Source of the DNA: an uncultured Clostridia bacterium
Lineage (GTDB): Bacteria; Bacillota; Clostridia; Saccharofermentanales; Saccharofermentanaceae
DNA length: 64,000 bases
Assembly (NCBI GenBank): GCA_905235455.1
Contig: CAJOLL010000002.1
Coordinates: 1 to 64,000 of the forward strand
Direction of reading: 5' to 3'
Shown here: positions 16,946 through 24,460 of the stretch, in pieces
How the letters are laid out: every line of letters begins with the position of its first letter
Position numbering within the stretch: position 1 is the first letter of the stretch
Translations under genes and position numbers: made by a program
The notes under the pieces: generated by a model
Database searches by the model: none
What the model saw: the letters and a program-made list of their open reading frames with translations, nothing else
What the model was told of the DNA's origin: nothing

Positions 16946-18310
16946 TCACATAATTATCAGAAGCATGATGATGGCAAAACCGATAACAAAAGCAAGTGCT
17001 CCTCTGTCATTATCTTTTTTACTGATCATGACAGGAGTCTCTTCGATTATGGTATAGATCATCGCACCGCCGGCCACCGCCATAATATACGGAAGCAATT
17101 CAGGGAACAGTGTAACGATCACCAGTATAAACACAGCAACCAGAGGAGTGGACATGCCGGAGACTACGCCCATAAAGAAAGCCCTTCCTTTTCCGATTCC
17201 CTGCTCCTTGATCGGAAGCGAGACAAATAAAGCCTCCGGAAAGTTTTGGGCGGCAATGGCAACGGCCAGAATGATCGGTGTGGATCCGGGGATCCATTCC
17301 GTCTGCATGAAATGTGCAGCGAAGATCGCACCCAGAGCAATACCTTCCGGCACATGGTGAATCAATTCTGAAAGCATTATTCTCGTCTCGGAATGAAGGC
17401 TGCTTTTCAGGCCCTCTGTAATATCGACATATGCATGCGTATGCGGAACGAAAACATCCAGAAGAAACTGAAAAGCCACGCCTGCACAAAAACAGATAAA
17501 CATCGGTTGGATCCCGGCGATCGTAATACCTTTAAACCCCTTGACGGAAGGCTCGAGCATTCCCCACACGGCAGTGGAAAACATGATACCGGAACTTGCT
17601 CCGGCCAGGGCAACTCGCACTTTCTCCGAAAGCTTCCGTCTTTTTGCATACACAAATGCCGCACCAAGAACGGTTCCCAGAAGCGGGATCAGCATGCCGA
17701 AGATCGTATCTGTATCCTTCATGGCACCTGATGTGTCCAGTGCCTCGATCAGTGTTTTAATGCCTATAAAAATAAGGATCGTTCCACCGGCCACTTCGGC
17801 ACCGGATTTATATCGCACGCCGAAAACATTTCCGATCTTCACGCCCAGCATGGAAATAACAAAAGTGACTACTGTGATGACAGATACGGCAAGAAGAACA
17901 TTCATCATGTTACCCGCATCCAGAACAGAAACAGGTACCGCAACAAAAGTAATACCTACTGCCAGCGCATCAATACTCGTGGCTACTGCCATCATGAACA
18001 TGGTCTTAATGCCGAAACCTTCCTTCTTCTCTTCTTTCTCGAAAAAAGCTTCCCGGACCATATTAAATCCGATCAGAGCAAGTAGTTTGAATGCCACCCA
18101 CGGCGCGACGATGCTGATCCATTTTTCAAAACGGGAACCGATGATATAGCCGATCAGTGGCATGATCCCTTGAAAAGCACCGAACCAGACTCCGCAGATC
18201 AGGCACTCTTTGGACGTCAGTTTTTTTACAGAAAGACCTTTGCAGATGGATACGGCAAAAGCATCCATTGCCAGACCGACAGATAGCAGAAGCAGTTCAA
18301 AAATGCCCAT
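16946..18310 (-). CDS. MntP-ZIP fusion: manganese exporter domain plus ZIP metal transporter
   Basis: 454 residues from the ATG at 18310, which follows AGGGGAG. Residues 1-~190 match the MntP (DUF204) manganese efflux family: GLAMDAFAVSICKGL at the N-terminus and SIDALAVGITF in the second half, six hydrophobic segments. Residues ~205-454 match the ZIP family, with metal-binding helices carrying HHVPEGIALG and QNFPEALFVSLPI. MntP exports Mn2+; ZIP proteins import divalent metals in most studied cases but some work in reverse. Each domain is full length and no stop or frameshift separates them. A Mn2+ riboswitch precedes it, so its expression should rise with manganese. Confidence 0.9.
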   Translation of the reverse strand: MGIFELLLLSVGLAMDAFAVSICKGLSVKKLTSKECLICGVWFGAFQGIMPLIGYIIGSRFEKWISIVAPWVAFKLLALIGFNMVREAFFEKEEKKEGFGIKTMFMMAVATSIDALAVGITFVAVPVSVLDAGNMMNVLLAVSVITVVTFVISMLGVKIGNVFGVRYKSGAEVAGGTILIFIGIKTLIEALDTSGAMKDTDTIFGMLIPLLGTVLGAAFVYAKRRKLSEKVRVALAGASSGIMFSTAVWGMLEPSVKGFKGITIAGIQPMFICFCAGVAFQFLLDVFVPHTHAYVDITEGLKSSLHSETRIMLSELIHHVPEGIALGAIFAAHFMQTEWIPGSTPIILAVAIAAQNFPEALFVSLPIKEQGIGKGRAFFMGVVSGMSTPLVAVFILVIVTLFPELLPYIMAVAGGAMIYTIIEETPVMISKKDNDRGALAFVIGFAIIMLLIIM

Positions 18311-18401
18311 TAATAACTCCCCTAACAAAAAACCCAAGTACAGCCTTCACTATACTCAGGTATCAAATTTCTATATAGACCTCACGTATAGTACATCTAT
18401 A

Positions 18402-18485
18402 CATGAGTCTCGCAATTTAAAGCAAGCCAGGCCAAAGACCAGTATGTTGACTTGCTACGATAAACGCTCGCTACTCCCTCATGGA
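18402..18485 (-). promoter_or_regulatory. yybP-ykoY manganese riboswitch
   Basis: The minus strand carries the family hallmark GAGGGAGUAGCG followed by GUCAACAUACUGG, CCUGGCUUGC and a closing P1 strand CUCAUG that pairs with the initial CAUGAG. The same CUCAUG can pair downstream in a longer hairpin with CGUGAG (18381-18407), an alternative fold typical of an expression platform. The downstream gene encodes an MntP domain, a known target of this riboswitch class. A covariance-model search was not possible here. Confidence 0.8.
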
Positions 18486-18496
18486 ATGTAAGGAAT

Positions 18497-18525
18497 AAGT
18501 TAACATGAATGGTTCCATCCGTCAA
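18497..18525 (-). promoter_or_regulatory. Promoter of the Mn riboswitch transcript
   Basis: TTGACG (18525-18520) and TAACTT (18502-18497), 17-base spacer; transcription would begin just before the riboswitch. Confidence 0.65.
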
Positions 18526-18635
18526 CACCAAATACCATAAGGAGATCCGGACATGGCACTAACACCGTCTTATCTGACCACACAGCGTTCTCGATGTGTT
18601 TTTTCAATCGCACTGAAAAACTTTTCCGAAGTATG

Positions 18636-19559
18636 TCAAGCCGGGGCATCTTCGCTTCTATCGTGATGCAGGTTCCAGTACCAGCGGAAAACAGCCATCC
18701 CGATGATGATTACATATCCGCAGATACTTAAAGCCGCCGGTATCTCGTCGAAGAAGACGATGCCCAGGATGGCCGAGAATACCACCTGCGTATTGTCGAA
18801 AACACCGATCTTTCTGGCCGGCGCAAACTTATAAGCGGAAGTAATAGAGAACTGCGCGATTGCCGCAAAGATGCCTGCAGCGATCAGGCACAGAAGCTGC
18901 CAGGCTTCCATCATCTTGAAGTCGAAGATCATAAAAGGAAGCGACAGAAGGCACGAGAATAGTGAGAAGCACAGAACGATGATCGATGTCCGCTCCTTTC
19001 TGCTCCCCAAAAGCCGTACGAAAGAATAGGCAATTCCGGCGCCGGCGCCTCCCCAGATCCCGGCCAGTGCCGGAATCATGGAGACATCCGCAGATGGCCT
19101 TGCTATGAGAAGCACGCCCGAGAATGCCACCAGTGTCGTTATGATATCGATCTTCGTCGGCTTTTCATTAAGGATCGGGATCGACGCAAGGATCGCAAAG
19201 AACGGCGAAAGCTTATTCAGCATATTCGCATCTGCAAGCGGAAGATGATCAATGGCATAGAAATTGCAAAGAAGCCCTGTCGTTCCAAAAAGGCATCGAA
19301 GGAAAATGTACTTCCCGTTTCCCCTCTTCATCTTAAACTTCTCTTCCGAACGAAGAAGCGTCACCGCCGCGATCACCGCGGCAAAAGCATTGCGGAAGAA
19401 AGCCTTCTCCATGGTCGGCACATCCCCGCTCAGTTTTACGAAGAAAGTCATCAGAGCAAACCCCAGCGCCGCCGCTAAGATACAGGCGATGCCCTTGGCA
19501 TCCGAGCTCTGAAGCTTTATCCCGTGTCCTTTTCCTTCCATCCTTTTTATTTCCCGCAA
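18636..19559 (-). CDS. DMT (EamA) family transporter
   Basis: About 300 residues with ten hydrophobic segments arranged as two EamA repeats (the first includes ACILAAALGFALMTFFVKL, the second begins near GIWGGAGAGIAYSFVRLLG). Members export amino acids, nucleotides or other small molecules; substrate unknown. The start is uncertain: a TTG at 19559, or the ATG 18 bases later which follows AAAAAGG closely. Monocistronic, divergent from the methyltransferase at 19773. Confidence 0.88.
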   Translation of the reverse strand: MREIKRMEGKGHGIKLQSSDAKGIACILAAALGFALMTFFVKLSGDVPTMEKAFFRNAFAAVIAAVTLLRSEEKFKMKRGNGKYIFLRCLFGTTGLLCNFYAIDHLPLADANMLNKLSPFFAILASIPILNEKPTKIDIITTLVAFSGVLLIARPSADVSMIPALAGIWGGAGAGIAYSFVRLLGSRKERTSIIVLCFSLFSCLLSLPFMIFDFKMMEAWQLLCLIAAGIFAAIAQFSITSAYKFAPARKIGVFDNTQVVFSAILGIVFFDEIPAALSICGYVIIIGMAVFRWYWNLHHDRSEDAPA

Positions 19560-19772
19560 AATCTTCGTCTATCTGGCTTAGGCCTGCGAAGATTCGTCCT
19601 TTTCCTCTAAATTGCCAACATTGTATCTTTTTCTTCACTTGACGTAAATAACGAAAAAGCACAGGATTCCACGTTTTTATGAATGAAATGATATGGTATA
19701 ATGTCTGAAAACGGATCGGCATATCGGAATTAGCCTGTCAGAGATAAGATTGGAAGAAACGGAAAATACCAT

Positions 19773-20582
19773 ATGGCAACAGATAATCGAAAAGAACTGG
19801 GAGGAACTTTTGATACAGCAGTACCCCTCTACGAGAAGATGCGTCCGGGCTATGTGGATGAGCTTTATAAAGCGATCTTCGATTATGTTTCCATTAACGA
19901 GAACAGCTCGGTGGTGGAAGTCGGAAGCGGCAGCGGGCAGGCAACGCTTCCTGTCCTTAAGACGGGATGTGCACTCACTGCTGTCGAGTATGGAGAGAAC
20001 TTCTCCACGCTTCTCAAGGACAAATTCAAAGAGTATAGCAAATTCAATGTCCTTACCGGGAAATTCGAAGATATAGAACTGGAAGAAGGCGCTCACGACC
20101 TCATCTTTTCTGCCACCGCTTTTCACTGGGTGCCGGAAGAGATCGGTTATCCGAAGGTTTTTTCATTGCTGAAAGAAGGCGGTGCTTTTGCCAGATTTGC
20201 CAACCGCCCCAGAAACAGCAAGAACGATCCTGAACTTGCGCAGGAGATCGATGTGATCTACAACGAACACTATAACAAGTACTATGGTGTTAAGCCCGGA
20301 ACGAAAGCCTGGTTTACCGAAGATACCGCACGGGAGATCTCGCAGATTCCTGCCAAGTACGGATTCACCGATATCACGTATCACCTGTTCTATAGAGAAA
20401 GAGTTTTCACGGCAGAGGAATACATCCAGCTTCTCGGGACCTATTCGGATCACATCGCGATCGAAGAAAGCATCCGAAAAGTGTTTTTCGCAAAGATCAA
20501 AGAAGCGATCCGGCGCCACGGCGGCACGATCACGATCAGCGACACCCTGGATCTGGAGCTCGCCAGAAAACCGCGCCGATAG
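19773..20582 (+). CDS. Class I SAM-dependent methyltransferase
   Basis: 269 residues with motif I VVEVGSGSGQATLP (near residue 46), an acidic residue at the end of strand 2 (AVEYGEN) and the FSATAFHWVP region typical of small-molecule methyltransferases. N-terminal FDTAVPLYEKMRPGY is common in this subgroup. A -10 TATAAT lies at about 19696. Substrate unknown. Followed by two imperfect copies of a GATTTGCCGATTTTAGGA element. Confidence 0.88.
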   Translation: MATDNRKELGGTFDTAVPLYEKMRPGYVDELYKAIFDYVSINENSSVVEVGSGSGQATLPVLKTGCALTAVEYGENFSTLLKDKFKEYSKFNVLTGKFEDIELEEGAHDLIFSATAFHWVPEEIGYPKVFSLLKEGGAFARFANRPRNSKNDPELAQEIDVIYNEHYNKYYGVKPGTKAWFTEDTAREISQIPAKYGFTDITYHLFYRERVFTAEEYIQLLGTYSDHIAIEESIRKVFFAKIKEAIRRHGGTITISDTLDLELARKPRR

Positions 20583-20640
20583 GATTTGCCGATTTAGGAT
20601 GTTCCGCCGCAACAGATTTGCCGATTTTAGGACGTTCTCT
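20583..20640. repeat. Imperfect direct repeat after the methyltransferase
   Basis: Two copies of GATTTGCCGATTT(T)AGGA(T/C)GTTC about 33 bases apart fill the space between the convergent methyltransferase and carbonic anhydrase genes. Confidence 0.7.
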
Positions 20641-20647
20641 CAAAAAA

Positions 20648-21205
20648 TCAAACGTCAAACTCCACGGTGCCGTCTTCGATCCGATAGATCGCACCGACGA
20701 CCTTTAGCCCGTTTTCCTCGTCTTTCTGGATCTGCAGGCTGGACTTTATGATCTCCACACTCCTTCTCACATTGAGAAGTGCCGCCTGATAATCGTCCGT
20801 TTCACTTCCGATCGCCTGCTTGATCTCATCCGTGATGAACTTGATATAGCCCTCCGGATCATGGTGGATCGCCGCCGTAACGGCACCACACTGGGTATGT
20901 CCGAGTACCACGATCAGATTCGTTCCCAGGTGACCCGTCGCGTATTCGATACTTCCCAGCTGGTGATCGTCGATCACATTTCCGGCCACTCGAATCGTAA
21001 AAAGATCCCCGATGGCTGCGTGGAAGATTCTTTCCGGAATCACGCGCGAATCCGAGCATCCGATAATAATGGCATATGGTTCCTGCCCGTTCTTCGCGAA
21101 ATGCTCTAGTGTCGTCGGAGATACATCCGTCTGAAATGTATCCGCGGCAACATATAGTTTATTTCCTTCTTTTAGACGTCTGATCGCTTCATCTGCTGAG
21201 ATCAT
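20648..21205 (-). CDS. Beta-class carbonic anhydrase
   Basis: Zinc enzyme interconverting CO2 and bicarbonate. 185 residues; zinc ligands C50, H103 and C106 with the Asp52-Arg54 dyad, in GCSDSR and LGHTQCG. The ATG follows GAAGGAGAATCCAG and overlaps the stop of a small upstream frame as ATGA. Length and motifs fit the minimal bacterial form. Confidence 0.93.
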   Translation of the reverse strand: MISADEAIRRLKEGNKLYVAADTFQTDVSPTTLEHFAKNGQEPYAIIIGCSDSRVIPERIFHAAIGDLFTIRVAGNVIDDHQLGSIEYATGHLGTNLIVVLGHTQCGAVTAAIHHDPEGYIKFITDEIKQAIGSETDDYQAALLNVRRSVEIIKSSLQIQKDEENGLKVVGAIYRIEDGTVEFDV

Positions 21206-21336
21206 CTGGATTCTCCTTCGCTTTCTTTGTTACTCTCTCTTTGCTCTCTTTTCTTTCTTCTCTGTTCCCGGTTATTTAGCTGTCTTAATGCTCTCGCGTA
21301 CAAAAACATCTTGCCATACTCCTCGCCATTGACCAC
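21202..21336 (-). CDS. Possible small basic protein or gene remnant
   Basis: A 44-codon frame from a GTG at 21336 (AGAGGTGG upstream) ends in a charged tail of Arg, Lys and Glu, and its TGA overlaps the carbonic anhydrase ATG. The same frame stays open ~100 bases further upstream without a good start and encodes protein-like sequence (IELIDIGDCQRWCIVV), so it may be the tail of a frameshifted gene connected with the hydrolase remnant next to it. Not recognised. Confidence 0.3.
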   Translation of the reverse strand: MVNGEEYGKMFLYARALRQLNNREQRRKKREQRESNKESEGESR

Positions 21337-21368
21337 GATGCACCACCTCTGGCAGTCGCCAATGTCGA

Positions 21369-21692
21369 TCAGTTCGATGACACCGTTATAGATCGTCTCC
21401 TTAGCCAGGCAAACGCTTTTGCCGTGCGGATATCCGGTTCTTTGAAGTGATTTCCTTCATTCCATTCGAGGACACAACTAACACCACGATCCTTTAGCAG
21501 ATCATGCGCTTTCCACGGGGAAAGATCCTTATTCCAGTCTTCGACCTGACATGCGACCAGAAAGAAGTCCCTTCCACAGCTTTCGGCTATGACAAAAACC
21601 TCATTCTCGATTCCCTCCATGTCGTGATCATCGACCGGCTGGATCAATACTATGTCCGCATTCGGATTCCCAAACTTATGTAACTTCATCAT
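21369..21692 (-). pseudogene. Alpha/beta hydrolase remnant with internal deletion
   Basis: The 107-codon frame joins what looks like the first ~63 residues of a ~200-residue alpha/beta hydrolase family (IQPVDDHDMEGIENE, then VEDWNKDLSPWKA) directly to its last ~40 (CVLEWNEGNHFKEPDIRTAKAFAWL). The middle, which would hold the nucleophile elbow, is missing. This reading depends on remembered family sequences, not on an alignment. The frame is otherwise intact, so a short product may be made but should be inactive. Confidence 0.5.
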
Positions 21693-21767
21693 ACGACTTC
21701 AGAACGGAGTGAATTTTGACTTAACAAGATGGTTTCATTATATCATGATTGAATTGTAATTCTCCTC

Positions 21768-21798
21768 TTGACTTAGAGTTAACTCTAAGTTGTAGAAT
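21768..21798 (+). promoter_or_regulatory. MerR-type promoter and operator
   Basis: TTGACT (21768-21773) and TAGAAT (21793-21798) are separated by 19 bases, the over-long spacing of MerR-activated promoters. The spacer holds a perfect 20-base palindrome ACTTAGAGTTAACTCTAAGT (21771-21790), the classic form of MerR-family operators. No MerR gene is in the window. Confidence 0.85.
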
Positions 21799-21843
21799 GA
21801 ACATATTAATTGGCAAACCAGCTAAAAGGACGGTTGACCGGAC

Positions 21844-22416
21844 ATGAAAAAATCGATATGGCTTCTTCTTTTATCTCTTGCAGTCTGTATGGCAGGATGT
21901 GCAGGGAAAGAAGAAACAGCAGGGACAAGTGCTTCTGCAGAAGCATCAACAGAGATCACGGAATCATCTACGGAATCGTCATCTGCAGAAGTCACTTCAA
22001 CAGAAACTGTCACTTCTTCCGAATCGGAAGCAACCGTCTCTGCATCCGAAACTGAAACCGCAAAGGAGAAAACTATGGTACTGAAAATCGGAGATCGGGA
22101 AGTTCCCGTCACTTGGGAGGATAATGACTCCGTCACTGATCTAAAAGCACTGGCTCAGGATGGACTTGCCATCGAGATGTCCATGTATGGTGGATTTGAG
22201 CAGGTAGGCTCAATCGGAAAAAGCATCACCAGGAAAGATTCCCAGACCACCACTTCATCCGGTGATATCGTTCTTTATTCGGGAGACCAGATCGTCATCT
22301 TCTATGGTTCCAATTCCTGGTCCTATACCCGTCTTGGCAGGATCGATCTATCCGAAGACGAGATGACAGATCTTCTTTCCAACGGAGATGTGACCATCAC
22401 GCTCAGCATGGAGTGA
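21844..22416 (+). CDS. Lipoprotein with cyclophilin-like domain
   Basis: 190 residues. A lipoprotein signal peptide ends in the lipobox MAGC (Cys at about residue 19), followed by a ~55-residue Ser/Thr/Glu-rich linker. The C-terminal ~110 residues (VLKIGDREVPVTWEDNDSV ... GDIVLYSGDQIVIFYGSNSW ... LGRI) match the cyclophilin-like fold family (PF18050 type) found in many anaerobes. No prolyl isomerase activity can be assumed. Anchored outside the cytoplasmic membrane. Controlled by the MerR-type promoter upstream, so it should be induced by a metal, oxidant or drug signal. Confidence 0.85.
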   Translation: MKKSIWLLLLSLAVCMAGCAGKEETAGTSASAEASTEITESSTESSSAEVTSTETVTSSESEATVSASETETAKEKTMVLKIGDREVPVTWEDNDSVTDLKALAQDGLAIEMSMYGGFEQVGSIGKSITRKDSQTTTSSGDIVLYSGDQIVIFYGSNSWSYTRLGRIDLSEDEMTDLLSNGDVTITLSME

Positions 22417-22496
22417 TTGATGCGCCGATTTCGCCACCCTTGTGCGATTCATGCGCCGATCTCTCCCTCATGGCACAAAGCTTGATAAATCAATAT

Positions 22497-22718
22497 TTAT
22501 AACAGTGTTACCGGTATATCCTCCCTTACGGTATCAAGAAGTTTAAGAGATTCGCCGAAGAAGTCTGGAATGTTTCTTCCGAAGGAAAGTCTGATGAACA
22601 GGTGGCTCTCGAGGGCGGCTACAAAATCCTCTCTAAGGATGAGGTGCGCGAGATCCGGAAAGGAGTCGCTCTGATCCTGTTTCTTTTCGACACAAAGAAG
22701 ATCTTCATTTTTACTCAT
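22497..22718 (-). CDS. Small hypothetical protein coupled to the ABC operon
   Basis: 73 residues. Its ATG overlaps the stop codon of the ABC transporter gene in a TAATG, so translation is probably coupled. It is acidic at the N-terminus and has the amphipathic segment DFVAALESHLFIRLSFG; no membrane segment or known domain. It could be the tail of a larger degraded gene or a small accessory factor of the transporter. Confidence 0.45.
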   Translation of the reverse strand: MSKNEDLLCVEKKQDQSDSFPDLAHLILREDFVAALESHLFIRLSFGRNIPDFFGESLKLLDTVREDIPVTLL

Positions 22719-24457
22719 TAACTCATCTTCCAATTTTGTGACAGCAGCTGCTGTTTGGTCATATTCCGGTAAAGACTGTCGTCTTTTTCGATCAATTCTG
22801 AAGGCTTCCCCTGCTCGGCAACGATTCCATCCTTCAGTACAACGATATGATCTGCATTGGCAATCGTACGCATACGATGCGCAATGATCAGAACTGTCTT
22901 ATTTTTGATCAGTCGGGAAAGTGCTTCCTGGATCACGGTTTCATTCTCGGCATCCAATGATGCGGTCGCCTCATCAAGAAGAATGATCGGCGCATCCTTC
23001 AAGAAAGCCCTGGCAATGGAAATACGCTGCCGTTCTCCGCCGGACAGTTCACTTCCGTTCTCTCCGATCCGGGTGTTGTATCCCTCCGGCAGCAGCGAGA
23101 CGAATTCCTCACAGTTTGCCATTCTTGCCGCCTCCATAACTTCTTCATCAGAGGCGCCTGCCTTACCGATACGGATATTCTCCATTACGCTGTTATTAAA
23201 TAGAGTTACATCCTGGAAAACAATGGAATAATTCTGCAAAAGTGTCTCCGGATCGATTCCTGAAATATCTGTCCCGCCCAGAGTGATCTTACCTTCAGTC
23301 GGGTCCCAGAAACGAGCCGCAAGACGGGAGATCGTTGTCTTTCCTCCTCCGGAAGGACCAATCAGTGCCGTCACCTCTCCCTGTTTTGCCGTAAAGCTTA
23401 CATCCTTCAAGACCGCTGTATCATCTGAATACTGAAAGCCTACATGATCGAATGCTATATCATATCCATCATGTGTCAGGTTATCCGACCCGCTCTGGAT
23501 CTCATGAGACAGTACTTCATCCAGTCGCTCACTCTGGATCCCAATGGAAATAATTGCGGCAAAGTTCTGAAGCGTGATCTGCATCGGATCGTAAAGTCTT
23601 GAAACCAGCATCAGGAACATGAAGAACGTAAGGATCGAAATGCTTCCTTCTGCGAAGAGTGCTCCACCGACCAGCGCAGTCGTACCGATCCCCATCTTCA
23701 GGACAATGGCGGCAGAGTTGACATACACAGCCATCTTAAGTTCGGTAAAAAGCGCCATTTTCTCCACTTTTCGGATTTTCTTCTCTAACCCGTCCATATA
23801 TGTATCCTGGGCATTATTCGCACGAAGGTCACGAATAGATTCCAGGCACTCCTGGATGCCATCCGCCATATCCATTTTGATGGCAGTATTCTTACGGATG
23901 GCCCGTTTTTCCGCTCCGGAACAGCTGATTACGATCAGGAATGCCACCGGGATCACCCAAAAACTGGCAAGTGCCATACGCCAGTCAAAGAAGAAGAAAA
24001 GACTGATTCCTACAATACTGGTAGAAATGATCGCGCCAATCAGTTCCGGGATCCAGTGGCTGGAAGCAGTTTCGATCGAGGCACAGTCGCCCATGATATT
24101 CGTAGTAAGATCGGCAATATTTTTCTTACCGAAATACGAAAGCGGAAGCTTACGGAGTTTCTCAGCCAGAGCCGTTCTCCGGACACCGCTTTCACGATAT
24201 GTAGATAGGAACGTTGCATTGTACTGAAGATAATTCGTGAAAGCGATCAAAGCAAGAATAACAGCACTCGCGATCAGATAGATACCGATCCTCCCATTGG
24301 AAAGATTATCTTCCAAAAGATCTTTAATGAGCATATAGAGCACACCGGAAGGCATCATCAGGCAGATATTCGTAAGTGCACAGAAGAGGCATGCCTTCAT
24401 CATATCCTTAGCGCCCTGTTCAGAAAGAGCATATTTATGCATAAGAGTTTTAATCAT
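22718..24457 (-). CDS. ABC transporter, fused membrane and ATPase domains (YbtQ/IrtB-like half)
   Basis: 579 residues: six-helix exporter-fold membrane domain (1-~320) and ATPase domain with Walker A GPSGGGKTT, signature LSGGE and Walker B ILLDEATASLDAENE. It follows its partner gene by three bases, so the two form a heterodimer. The partner carries the DEATAFADPDNE variant seen in siderophore importers of the YbtPQ/IrtAB type, which use an exporter fold for import. That role is inferred; multidrug export remains possible. Third gene transcribed from the tetR side. Confidence 0.82.
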   Translation of the reverse strand: MIKTLMHKYALSEQGAKDMMKACLFCALTNICLMMPSGVLYMLIKDLLEDNLSNGRIGIYLIASAVILALIAFTNYLQYNATFLSTYRESGVRRTALAEKLRKLPLSYFGKKNIADLTTNIMGDCASIETASSHWIPELIGAIISTSIVGISLFFFFDWRMALASFWVIPVAFLIVISCSGAEKRAIRKNTAIKMDMADGIQECLESIRDLRANNAQDTYMDGLEKKIRKVEKMALFTELKMAVYVNSAAIVLKMGIGTTALVGGALFAEGSISILTFFMFLMLVSRLYDPMQITLQNFAAIISIGIQSERLDEVLSHEIQSGSDNLTHDGYDIAFDHVGFQYSDDTAVLKDVSFTAKQGEVTALIGPSGGGKTTISRLAARFWDPTEGKITLGGTDISGIDPETLLQNYSIVFQDVTLFNNSVMENIRIGKAGASDEEVMEAARMANCEEFVSLLPEGYNTRIGENGSELSGGERQRISIARAFLKDAPIILLDEATASLDAENETVIQEALSRLIKNKTVLIIAHRMRTIANADHIVVLKDGIVAEQGKPSELIEKDDSLYRNMTKQQLLSQNWKMS

Positions 24458-24460
24458 TTA

